Assembly: GCF_050589705.1 (NCBI RefSeq)
Contig: NZ_JBNGOT010000001.1
Location: forward strand, 1-64,000
Reading direction: 5' to 3'
Length of the DNA: 64,000 nucleotides
Origin: Sunxiuqinia rutila
Lineage (GTDB): Bacteria > Bacteroidota > Bacteroidia > Bacteroidales > Prolixibacteraceae
In this document: positions 1 to 7,824 of the stretch, one piece after another
How positions within the stretch are numbered: the stretch's first letter is position 1
How the letters are laid out: every line of letters starts with the position of its first letter
The notes under the pieces: generated by a model
Seen by the model: the letters and a program-made list of their open reading frames with translations, nothing else
The model's database searches: none
Told to the model about the DNA's origin: nothing
Program-made: the position numbers and the translations under genes

Positions 1-365
1 GGGGTACTGACACCCAACTTAAAATTGTACATTTATGTGCAATAATTATTGAGTTGGCTGTCAGGCTCTACTCTACGGGGCAAGTGAAAAAGACACAACG
101 ACAACCTGAAATGATAATTATAAAAAATGATATATCAGTGGATTTAGCTTTATGATAAGACAGTGCAAATTTGATGGAAATTTATTTTGTTTTTTTTCTT
201 CCTCCGCAAAAAAGAAACCCCATCCACCTTGCAGCACATTTCCAAGCCCCCACAAGCCAACGCCCAAACCAAAGGCTTGAAAAAGAGCTGCAATTCTGCC
301 TACGCACAGGTGCATAATTGTTACATTTAAGCTTTGAACAAACCGAGATTGTTAAAGTTAGTATA
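1..365. other. Non-coding left end of the window, upstream of fur1
   Basis: No convincing gene is seen in this stretch. Short open frames on the minus strand lie in low-complexity sequence and match no family I recognise. Positions 1-18 and 53-71 form an imperfect inverted repeat (CTGACACCCAAC against GTTGGCTGTCAG). About 222-310 holds a non-coding element that recurs near 16530-16620. The window may begin inside intergenic DNA of the island. Confidence 0.6.
222..310. repeat. Left copy of a non-coding element repeated at about 16530-16620
   Basis: The core reads roughly AGCACATT-N2-CAAGCCC(C)CACAAGC-N-AAC, then ACCAAAG(G)CTT and AAAGAGCT. The same words occur in the same order and spacing near 16536-16600. 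The two copies bracket the metal resistance genes. I see no coding potential. Function is unknown; it may be an old recombination or cassette end. Confidence 0.5.
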
Positions 366-779
366 ATGAAAAAGGACATAGACAACAAACTCAAATCCAA
401 AAACATCAAACCAACCGCCATGCGCGAATTGGTTTTACAGGTTTTGACCGAACAAAAAACAGCTATCAGTCTGCCGGAATTGGAACAAAAATTTGAAAAA
501 GCGGATAAGGCAACGTTGTATCGTACGCTTAAAACATTTCAGGAGAATAAACTGATTCATGCGATTGAGGATGGTTCGGGTTCGGTAAAATATGCTTTGT
601 GCCAGGAAGCTTGCGATTGCCAACCCGAAGACCTGCATGTCCATTTCCTTTGCTCAAATTGCAATCAAACATTTTGTTTAAACGATATTCCTGTTCCAAA
701 AATAAACCTCCCCAATAACTTTTCACTCGAAAGCGTGAATATGGTGGTGAAAGGTGTTTGTTCAAATTGCAAACAATAA
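366..779 (+). CDS. Fur-family metal-responsive transcriptional repressor, copy 1
   Basis: A Fur-family DNA-binding repressor of 137 residues, the usual length. The N-terminal half is a winged helix (the TAMRELVLQVL and KATLYRTLKTF regions), and the C-terminal half carries the metal-binding region with HVHFLCSNC and a final CSNC pair, giving a Cys4 structural zinc site. An in-frame upstream ATG at 318 exists, but ATG 366 matches the N-terminus of the paralogue at 12358, so 366 is chosen. It heads a metal efflux cluster and an operator-like dyad follows its stop codon, so control of that cluster is inferred. It is probably zinc-responsive (Zur-like), but the metal cannot be read from sequence. 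Confidence 0.9.
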   Translation: MKKDIDNKLKSKNIKPTAMRELVLQVLTEQKTAISLPELEQKFEKADKATLYRTLKTFQENKLIHAIEDGSGSVKYALCQEACDCQPEDLHVHFLCSNCNQTFCLNDIPVPKINLPNNFSLESVNMVVKGVCSNCKQ

Positions 780-782
780 CTT

Positions 783-817
783 TGCAACCGGGTTGCATGA
801 ACTTTGGGGTATCTTTG
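783..817 (+). promoter_or_regulatory. Putative Fur operator plus promoter of metal module A
   Basis: The dyad TGCAA-ccggg-TTGCA spans 783-797. A perfect Bacteroidota -7 box, TATCTTTG, lies at 810-817, leaving 12 bp between them and 32 bp to the ATG at 850. The dyad sits where the -33 element should be, a good position for repression. The same layout is found at 12776-12810. Confidence 0.65.
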
Positions 818-849
818 CCGTTGTAATTCAGAAAATACATGAATTTTAA

Positions 850-1155
850 ATGAAATATGTAGCAGTAATATTATCAGTGTATATCATGGTTTTAACAGCC
901 ATGCCGTGCGATGATGTTCATGCTGCCAATACAAATTCCGTTTCTTTGGAATTGGTAAAAAAAAGCCCAAATCAGACAAATGACATTGATTTATGCTCCC
1001 CGTTTTGTTTTTGTCATTGTTGCCAAACCCTTTCATTCCCTTCATTTTTTCGTATTTCCAATGTCAATTTAGTAAAAATCACTTTAGATATCAAATTGAA
1101 AGAACCTGCATTTTCAAGCCCTATTGCCCCTATCTGGCAACCGCCCAAAATTTAA
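850..1155 (+). CDS. Small Cys-rich secreted protein of the metal island (DUF6660-like)
   Basis: A 101-residue protein with a hydrophobic N-terminal export segment (about residues 3-18), a Cys at position 20, and a dense Cys/His cluster in the middle (CSPFCFCHCC). Small proteins of this build are common beside czc/cus operons in Bacteroidota; I recall them as DUF6660, but that is memory and not a search. It is probably periplasmic or membrane-attached and metal-binding. It is the first gene behind the operator at 783-817 and precedes the TRASH-like gene and the RND pump, so co-transcription with them is likely. Confidence 0.6.
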   Translation: MKYVAVILSVYIMVLTAMPCDDVHAANTNSVSLELVKKSPNQTNDIDLCSPFCFCHCCQTLSFPSFFRISNVNLVKITLDIKLKEPAFSSPIAPIWQPPKI

Positions 1156-1223
1156 TTTCCTTTCAGTTTATTTTAACCGGTAAAGCGTTTTATCGGCAGT
1201 ATTAATCACTTAATCTTTTAAGT

Positions 1224-1688
1224 ATGAAAAAAAAGAGATTAAGCAAGCAGCAGCTTTTAGAAAAGCAAAAGCTTGACGATAAAAAATTTAACAGGACAAT
1301 GCTGATTAGTTTCGGCATCCTTTTCATTGGCGTTTTGTCTGTTCTTGTTTTTTATACCTACTGGTGCGACACAAGATTTGCCTGGCGTAAAATAGCCTGG
1401 TATAAACATGAAGTACCTGCCAATTGGATATGTATGAAGGGGGACAACCTGCAAATTCATGAAAGCCATAAAGCGAAATACAAAGGGGAAACCTATTATT
1501 TCTGCAGTCAGTCGTGCTTTAATCATTTGGTAAAACATTTCAATGAGGTAGCCTACACGACTGATCCGGTTTCGGGTGATACCTTACTAAAGGCAAATGC
1601 TTTAATCGGTCTAAAAAAAAGGAACAAAACCGAAGTTGCTTACTTCAAAAACAAACAAAACTTTAAAAAGTATTATGAATCGAAATAA
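1224..1688 (+). CDS. Membrane-anchored TRASH/YHS-like metal-binding protein
   Basis: A protein of 154 residues. A charged cytoplasmic head (1-24) is followed by one membrane helix (about 26-46) and a periplasmic domain. That domain has a Cys in WICMKGD and then the motif YYFCSQSCFNH, the Cys spacing of TRASH/YHS-type heavy-metal domains, and continues into TDPVSGD. TRASH domains bind soft and transition metals in sensors, chaperones and resistance proteins. Its place directly ahead of the CzcA pump suggests it hands metal to the efflux complex or senses it at the membrane. Family-level assignment is good; the exact role is inferred. Confidence 0.65.
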   Translation: MKKKRLSKQQLLEKQKLDDKKFNRTMLISFGILFIGVLSVLVFYTYWCDTRFAWRKIAWYKHEVPANWICMKGDNLQIHESHKAKYKGETYYFCSQSCFNHLVKHFNEVAYTTDPVSGDTLLKANALIGLKKRNKTEVAYFKNKQNFKKYYESK

Positions 1689-1724
1689 TAAAACGAAGTC
1701 AATAACAAATAAAATCAATAGGAA

Positions 1725-4700
1725 ATGATAAACAAAATCATAGCTTTTTCAATAAAAAATAAAGCCCTCATTGGTTTAATGACCATAGGGCTTATCATCG
1801 GAGGTATCTGGTCAATGACCAAAGTGCCATTGGATGCCGTGCCCGACATTACCAACAACCAGGTGCAGGTGATTACCACCGCGCCCAACCTGGGCACCGA
1901 AGACATTGAGCAGTTTGTAACCTACCAGGTGGAACTATCGGTGGCCAACCTGCCGGGGGTTATCGAAATTCGTTCGGTTTCCCGGTTTGGGCTGTCAGTG
2001 GTAACAATAGTTTTCGAGGACAATATGGGAACCTACCTTCCCCGGCAATTGGTAAGCGAAGCCCTGTCCGAAATTAAGGAAAAAATCCCGGAAGGATTTG
2101 CCGAGCCGTTTATGGCGCCAATCAGTACCGGATTGGGTGAAATTTACCAGTACACGCTTGAAGTTCAGCCCGGTTACGACACTGTGTATAACGACATGGA
2201 ACTGCGCACCATGCAGGAATGGATTGTAAAACGCCAGATGGCAATGGTTCCGGGGGTGGTTGAAGTAAATTCCTTTGGAGGGCGCGGAAAACAATACGAA
2301 ATTTCCATTAACCCCGATAAGCTTCGAAGCATGAACCTGACCATGTCTGACGTTTTTGAGGCTTTGGAAGAGAACAACCAAAACACGGGTGGGGCATACA
2401 TCGAAAAAAATTTTCAGGCCAACTTTATCCGTGGCGAAGGTTTGATGCGCTCGCTCGATGACATCCGCAACACGCCGGTAGCCAATGTAAACGGGCAACC
2501 TGTTTTTATACGCGATGTGGCCGAAGTAAAATACGGAAGTTTTGTGCGTTACGGGGCTTTTACTAAAGACGGTAAAGGCGAAGCCGTAGGCGGTATCGTG
2601 ATGATGCTGAAGGGTGAAAACTCCAACGATGTAATCAAGGATGTGAAAGAACGAATGGCGTTAATCCAAAAATCGTTGCCCGATGGCGTAGAGATAAAAC
2701 CATTTCTCGACCGCAGCAAACTGATTAAAAGCACCACCTCCACCGTAGCCGAAAACCTTTCACTGGGGGCACTCATTGTAATCTTTGTCCTGGTCATCTT
2801 TTTGGGCAATTTACGAGGCGGTTTACTGGTAGCTTCTACCATCCCGCTTGCCTTGCTATTTGCATTTATCATGATGAAAGTGTTTGGCGTTTGGGCAAAC
2901 CTGATGAGTCTCGGGGCTATCGACTTTGGGATTCTGGTCGATGGGGCGGTGATTATCGTGGAAAGCATGATATTTTATCTGCACCGGAATGAATTTATCG
3001 GGAAGAAACTGGGGCTGCCCCGGCGAAATGAAATAGCCTACAATTCAGCCAGTAAAATGATGAACTCCGCATTTTTCGGGCAGCTCATTATCCTTATTGT
3101 CTTTATCCCGGTACTGGCATTGCAGGGTGTGGAAGGCAAGATGTTTATACCCATGGCCATGACCTTTGGATTTGCCGTATTGGGTGTTATGGTACTGTGT
3201 CTTACTTACATACCCATGATGGCTGCACTTTTCCTGAGACCACCAAAAACAGATAAAAAAACCTGGGGTGAGCGTTTTATAGAGAAACTCGAAAACCTTT
3301 ACGAACCGGTAATTGCCTGGGCTTTACGCAAAGGTAAGCTTGTACTGGGGATTGCCTTGGTGCTTTTAATTTCCGGAGGATTCCTTTTCTCACGTATGGG
3401 AGCCGAATTTATCCCTCAGTTGGACGAAGGTGATTTTGCTTTTCAGGCTTTCCTGAAACCCGGAACATCGCTGTCAGAGGTGGAAAAGGCATCTACTCGT
3501 ATCGAACAGATTGTGTTGGAGAATTTCCCCGATGAGATAGCATCAATACAAAGCCGTATTGGGGTGGCAGATTTGCCTACCGACCCCATGCCGATTGATA
3601 TTGCTGATATATTTGTTATTCTTACACCCGAGGATGAATGGACAAAGGTTGAATCAAAACAGGAGCTGATTGATAAGGTAAAAGAAAAGGTTAGTGTTTT
3701 GCCCGGTATAAACTACGAGTTTACCCAGCCAATCGAGATGCGGTTCAACGAGCTTTTAACCGGTATTCGTGAAGATGTGGCTATTAAATTATACGGCGAC
3801 GACCTGGATATGCTGGCCGACAAAGCCGAAGAAATTTCCGGTTTAATTGCAGGGATTGAAGGGATTGAAGGCATAAAAGCCGAAGCAACCCGTGGGCTGC
3901 CTCAAATAACGGTAAAATACAACCGCACCAAACTGGGGCAATACGGCTTAAAAATAAAAGACCTGAATACGGTTGTAGAGACTGCTTTTAGCGGTGGCGT
4001 TGCCGGGGTTATCTATGAAGGAGAGCGCATGTTCGACCTTGTAGTTCGACTTGATGAAGCACACCGCCAAAGTATCGACGACCTTCGGAATTTATTTGTA
4101 AACACCCCAAACGGGAACCAGGTTCCATTGAAAGAAGTAGCTGATGTCAGCTACCAGCCCGGCCCGATGCAAATAAGCCGCGACAATACCAACAGGCGTA
4201 CTTATGTAGGTATTAATGTGGAAGGCAGGGACATTAAATCGCTGGTAGAAGAAATTCAGCAAACACTCGATGAAAATCTCGAACTGCCTTCGGGTTATTA
4301 CATTCGCTACGGAGGCGCTTTTGAAAATCTCGAACGGGCGTCAAAGCGTCTTACGTTGGTTGTGCCGCTTGCTTTGGCATTGATATTTATGCTGGTATTC
4401 TTCGCCATCAAATCGTTTAAACAAACCCTCATGATTTACGTGGCCATTCCATTGGCGGCCGTGGGAGGTATTTTTTCGCTTTACCTGCGGGATATGCCAT
4501 TCAGTATTTCGGCTGGGGTTGGCTTTATCGTACTCTTTGGTGTAGCCGTATTGAACGGGCTGGTTTTGATAAGCGGTTTTAACGAGTTAAAAGAAGAGGG
4601 AAAACTCAGCCTTGGTGATATTATCAAAAAAGGTTCTATACGCCGGGTACGCCCTATTTTCCTGACTGCATCAACCGATATACTGGGTTTCCTGCCTATG

Positions 4701-6068
4701 GCCATTTCTACCTCAGCAGGGGCCGAAGTGCAACGCCCGCTTGCCACCGTGGTTATTGGCGGTATGCTAACATCAACACTTCTAACACTGGTTGTTTTGC
4801 CCGTATTGTACAAAATGGTTGAATCGGGAAAAACCAAACTGAAAGCGCCTAAACTCAATACCACGGTAATAACCGTTCTGCTCATCATTGGCGGACTTGG
4901 TGTTTCAGGAAGCTTAAAAGCACAGGAAAATTCAGTTACCCTTGAGCAGGCAATTGAACGGGCAAAAGAAAACTACCCTTCGTTAAAAGCAGCTTCGCTC
5001 GATGTGGAGAAACAAAAAGCCCTGAAAGCTACAGCTTACGATTTGGGCAATACGTCCATCTACACCGGTAAAGAGGAAACCGGAAACGGAGCAGTGGGTA
5101 TTCAAAACCAAATAGGGGTTACACAATCGGAAATTGACTTGTTTGGCATACCTGCCAAAACCAAACTGAATAAATCACGTACCGACCTTGCTGTTTCAAA
5201 ACTTGAACTGACAGAAAATGAACTGGTAAGAAACGTGAGCCTTGCATGGTACAGGTCACTGGTTGCAAAAAAGCAAACAGAATTGTACAATCAGCTTGAC
5301 AGTATTTATACCAATTTTCTGAAAGCTGCCGAATTGCGGTTTAAAACCCAACAAACATCCAAAGTTGAGTACCTTTCTGCCTCGGCTAAATACAAAGAGT
5401 TAATGGTGAATATGAAACAGGCTGAGAGCGAATACCTGGCATCGCTGCAAATTCTGAACCAGTACCTGATGTACCCTGGCGGTGTTAAAATTACCGATGC
5501 CGGACAAGCATGGGATAAAACGATTCATGCTGCCTTTTCAGTTGATTCATTAAACAATGTTCCCTTATTAAATTATTACAGGAAGCAGCTTGATGTATCC
5601 GATGCAGAGTGGAAAGCCGAAAAGGCCAATTTTTTACCCAAACTAGATTTGGGGTACTCGCGGCAATCGGTCGATGGCACTTCGGGTTTTTATGGTTGGG
5701 AAGCAGGCATTTCCGTTCCTTTACTGTTCTTTTCCCAGTCAGGGAAAACAAAAGCCGCCCGTATCAATTACCAGATTACCGGACAGGAATACAAGCAAAG
5801 GGAATTGGAACTGAATGCCTCTTACAAGGAACTTTTAAGCCGTTACAAAGTAATGAGCGAAGTGCTGGAATATTATAAAAGCGAAGCTCTGCCGCTTGCT
5901 GCCGAACAAATTGAAGCGGCAAACCTGGGTTACCGGTTGGGCAGCCTCAGTTATATTGAATTTATCCAGAATACCGAATCAGCCATAAAAACCAGGCAGG
6001 AATATTTATCACGGCTATCAGATTTCTTCGAAATTAAAGAACAATTGGAATACATAACAGGTCAATAA
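1725..6068 (+). CDS. czcA: CzcA-type heavy-metal RND pump fused to a TolC-like outer-membrane channel
   Basis: At 1447 residues this is about 400 longer than a plain CzcA. Residues 1 to about 1035 are the RND antiporter with two large periplasmic loops and 12 membrane helices. The TM4 signature DFG-N3-DGAV begins at D400 and is the HME1 type, linked to Zn, Co and Cd rather than Cu/Ag. Residues about 1046-1066 form a signal-peptide-like hydrophobic stretch ending LKAQ, and the rest is an outer-membrane efflux protein (OEP/TolC) domain, so processing into two chains is possible. Such fusions are known in Bacteroidota. The adaptor gene follows after 18 bp, so all three pump parts come from two genes. 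Confidence 0.93.
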   Translation: MINKIIAFSIKNKALIGLMTIGLIIGGIWSMTKVPLDAVPDITNNQVQVITTAPNLGTEDIEQFVTYQVELSVANLPGVIEIRSVSRFGLSVVTIVFEDNMGTYLPRQLVSEALSEIKEKIPEGFAEPFMAPISTGLGEIYQYTLEVQPGYDTVYNDMELRTMQEWIVKRQMAMVPGVVEVNSFGGRGKQYEISINPDKLRSMNLTMSDVFEALEENNQNTGGAYIEKNFQANFIRGEGLMRSLDDIRNTPVANVNGQPVFIRDVAEVKYGSFVRYGAFTKDGKGEAVGGIVMMLKGENSNDVIKDVKERMALIQKSLPDGVEIKPFLDRSKLIKSTTSTVAENLSLGALIVIFVLVIFLGNLRGGLLVASTIPLALLFAFIMMKVFGVWANLMSLGAIDFGILVDGAVIIVESMIFYLHRNEFIGKKLGLPRRNEIAYNSASKMMNSAFFGQLIILIVFIPVLALQGVEGKMFIPMAMTFGFAVLGVMVLCLTYIPMMAALFLRPPKTDKKTWGERFIEKLENLYEPVIAWALRKGKLVLGIALVLLISGGFLFSRMGAEFIPQLDEGDFAFQAFLKPGTSLSEVEKASTRIEQIVLENFPDEIASIQSRIGVADLPTDPMPIDIADIFVILTPEDEWTKVESKQELIDKVKEKVSVLPGINYEFTQPIEMRFNELLTGIREDVAIKLYGDDLDMLADKAEEISGLIAGIEGIEGIKAEATRGLPQITVKYNRTKLGQYGLKIKDLNTVVETAFSGGVAGVIYEGERMFDLVVRLDEAHRQSIDDLRNLFVNTPNGNQVPLKEVADVSYQPGPMQISRDNTNRRTYVGINVEGRDIKSLVEEIQQTLDENLELPSGYYIRYGGAFENLERASKRLTLVVPLALALIFMLVFFAIKSFKQTLMIYVAIPLAAVGGIFSLYLRDMPFSISAGVGFIVLFGVAVLNGLVLISGFNELKEEGKLSLGDIIKKGSIRRVRPIFLTASTDILGFLPMAISTSAGAEVQRPLATVVIGGMLTSTLLTLVVLPVLYKMVESGKTKLKAPKLNTTVITVLLIIGGLGVSGSLKAQENSVTLEQAIERAKENYPSLKAASLDVEKQKALKATAYDLGNTSIYTGKEETGNGAVGIQNQIGVTQSEIDLFGIPAKTKLNKSRTDLAVSKLELTENELVRNVSLAWYRSLVAKKQTELYNQLDSIYTNFLKAAELRFKTQQTSKVEYLSASAKYKELMVNMKQAESEYLASLQILNQYLMYPGGVKITDAGQAWDKTIHAAFSVDSLNNVPLLNYYRKQLDVSDAEWKAEKANFLPKLDLGYSRQSVDGTSGFYGWEAGISVPLLFFSQSGKTKAARINYQITGQEYKQRELELNASYKELLSRYKVMSEVLEYYKSEALPLAAEQIEAANLGYRLGSLSYIEFIQNTESAIKTRQEYLSRLSDFFEIKEQLEYITGQ

Positions 6069-6086
6069 TTATAAAAACAGATAAAA

Positions 6087-7385
6087 ATGAAAACGAAAAT
6101 ATTTTTAGCACTTCTTGTGGTAGTAACGCTCATGTCGTGCAACAGCAACAAAAAAGAAAACAGTGAAGCCGGGGAACATGCGGAGCATGAAGGCCCCGAA
6201 GGTGTGGTAATGCTGAACGAACTTCAGCGTGAAGCCCTGGATTTAAAATTAGGGACTTTCCAGATGCGCAACCTAACCACTATGGTTAAAACAAACGGTG
6301 AGATGCAGGTACCGCCCGCTAGCTCGGCAGAAGTTACCGCCGTAATAGGTGGAAATGTGAGGGATATTAGAATTTTTCAGGGCGATAAGGTACGCAAAGG
6401 ACAAACACTTGCCATTCTCGAACACCCTGATTATATTAAGCTACAGGAAGATTTTGCTGATTTGGCCAGTCGGCTCGAATTTCTGGAAATGGAGTACGAA
6501 CGCCAGAAAGAACTTTTCGAGAACAATGTAGGTGCAGGCAGGGAGTTCCAGCAGGTTAAGTCGGAATATAATTCGGCCAAAGCGAAGTACCAGGGATTGA
6601 AGGCCCGCCTGCAACTCCTGCATCTTTCACCCGAAAAAGTAAAAGAAGGAGAAGTTTCTAACAGCGTACCCATTGTAGCACCCATCAATGGCTATGTGAA
6701 TGAAATAAATGTAAAAGTAGGCACCTATGCCGGGGCACAGGACATGCTTTTTGAAATTACCGACAACAGCAAAATCCACGCCGATTTTCTGGTGTATGAA
6801 AATGATGTTCACTTGCTGGAAAAAGGTCAAAAGATTCATTTTACCGTGGCCAATATTCCCGGTAAGGAGCTCATGGCCACCATATTCGCCATCGGGCAGG
6901 AATTTGAAGCCAACTCCAGGGCTGTACATGTGCATGCCAGCTTGAATGAACCCATGCCGGGGCTTATTCCGGGTATGTACATCTCTGGGCACATCCATAC
7001 CGATGAAAATTATACCCGTACATTACCCAACGATGCTATTGTTACAGAAGGAACTAAATCCTATATCTTTATTTTGGATGAATCGCTTGAAGCTGAAGAA
7101 CACGAGGGGCATGAACATGAAGCAGTAGCAGAAAACGAAGAAGGACACGACCATGAGGCTGAGGAAAACCATGAGGAACATGATGGCGAAGCAGGACATG
7201 ACGACGAAAATGGAGGTCATGTTATGGCTTTCCGCATGATAGAGGTAATAACCGGAAAACAAGATGAGGGATACACCGAGATTAAATTGCTCAATCCCTT
7301 ACCCGATGATACGAAAATAGTAATGAATGCAGCCTATTATTTATTGGCAGATTTAGGAAAAGAAGAAACTGAACACGAACATTAA
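6087..7385 (+). CDS. czcB: CzcB-type periplasmic adaptor lipoprotein of the RND efflux pump
   Basis: A 432-residue membrane fusion protein that links CzcA to the outer-membrane channel. A lipoprotein signal ends in LMSC, with the lipidated Cys at 18. HlyD-like lipoyl/coiled-coil regions follow (VIGGNVRDIRIFQGDKVRKG, then a long helical hairpin about 110-180), then beta-barrel domains. A His/Glu/Asp-rich insert at about 337-378 (many HE, GHDHE and EEH repeats) looks able to bind Zn, Co or Ni. Its spacing and strand match an operon with czcA and the PII-like gene 12 bp downstream. The family assignment is firm. Confidence 0.92.
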   Translation: MKTKIFLALLVVVTLMSCNSNKKENSEAGEHAEHEGPEGVVMLNELQREALDLKLGTFQMRNLTTMVKTNGEMQVPPASSAEVTAVIGGNVRDIRIFQGDKVRKGQTLAILEHPDYIKLQEDFADLASRLEFLEMEYERQKELFENNVGAGREFQQVKSEYNSAKAKYQGLKARLQLLHLSPEKVKEGEVSNSVPIVAPINGYVNEINVKVGTYAGAQDMLFEITDNSKIHADFLVYENDVHLLEKGQKIHFTVANIPGKELMATIFAIGQEFEANSRAVHVHASLNEPMPGLIPGMYISGHIHTDENYTRTLPNDAIVTEGTKSYIFILDESLEAEEHEGHEHEAVAENEEGHDHEAEENHEEHDGEAGHDDENGGHVMAFRMIEVITGKQDEGYTEIKLLNPLPDDTKIVMNAAYYLLADLGKEETEHEH

Positions 7386-7397
7386 AAAATTAACACG

Positions 7398-7730
7398 ATG
7401 AAAGAAATTAAAGCATTTATAAGACCCAATAAAGTAGATGACATCGTGCATCATTTAAAAGATGCAGGGTTTGAGAACATGACCATTTCAATGGCTGAAG
7501 GAACAGGGAAATTTCAGGATGAAGAAGCTTTTGTATCGCAAAAGTTCTCAATAACCGATAGTGAAATAGCAAAGCTTGAACTTGTTGCAAAAAAAGAAAA
7601 AGTTGATGCTATTGTGAAAATAATCTGCGAGTATGGCTGTACACTAAATCCGGGCGATGGGTTTATCTATGTTTCCGATGTTGAAAAAGTGTACCGGGTG
7701 AAAACGGGATTGAAAAACGGCGAAGAATAA
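7398..7730 (+). CDS. PII-like signalling protein of the metal-efflux-linked PII-NG type
   Basis: A protein of 110 residues, the length of PII. The PII fold is recognisable from MKEIKAFIRPNKVDDIVHHLKDAGF and the C-terminal GDGFIYVSDVEKVYRV (B-loop and last strand), while the T-loop lacks the GlnB uridylylation motif. PII proteins next to cus/czc pumps form the group called PII-NG, proposed to link nucleotide or energy state to metal export; here it lies 12 bp behind czcB. Direct contact with the pump is inference. CutA1 is an alternative ferredoxin-like trimer, but the GDGFIYVSDV ending favours PII. Confidence 0.8.
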   Translation: MKEIKAFIRPNKVDDIVHHLKDAGFENMTISMAEGTGKFQDEEAFVSQKFSITDSEIAKLELVAKKEKVDAIVKIICEYGCTLNPGDGFIYVSDVEKVYRVKTGLKNGEE

Positions 7731-7744
7731 TCGCCGGATGAAGG

Positions 7745-7781
7745 GCAGGTTGCTATGAAATGAATAGTGACCTGCTGTTTT
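7745..7781 (+). terminator. Rho-independent terminator after the PII-like gene
   Basis: A 12-bp stem, GCAGGTTGCTAT paired with ATAGTGACCTGC (two G-U pairs), has a 7-nt loop and is followed by TGTTTT. It closes the czcA-czcB-PII transcript and separates it from the P-type ATPase gene. Confidence 0.75.
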
Positions 7782-7824
7782 AATGATTATCGGTTTATCT
7801 GGATAAATTTTTAAAATCAATGGT

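Noticed and set aside
182..421. Minus-strand frame of 79 codons overlapping the start of fur1
   Set aside because: It overlaps a certain gene in antisense and lies in low-complexity and repeat sequence.
4481..4888. Long antisense frame inside the CzcA gene
   Set aside because: It is a shadow of the biased codon use of a certain gene on the other strand.
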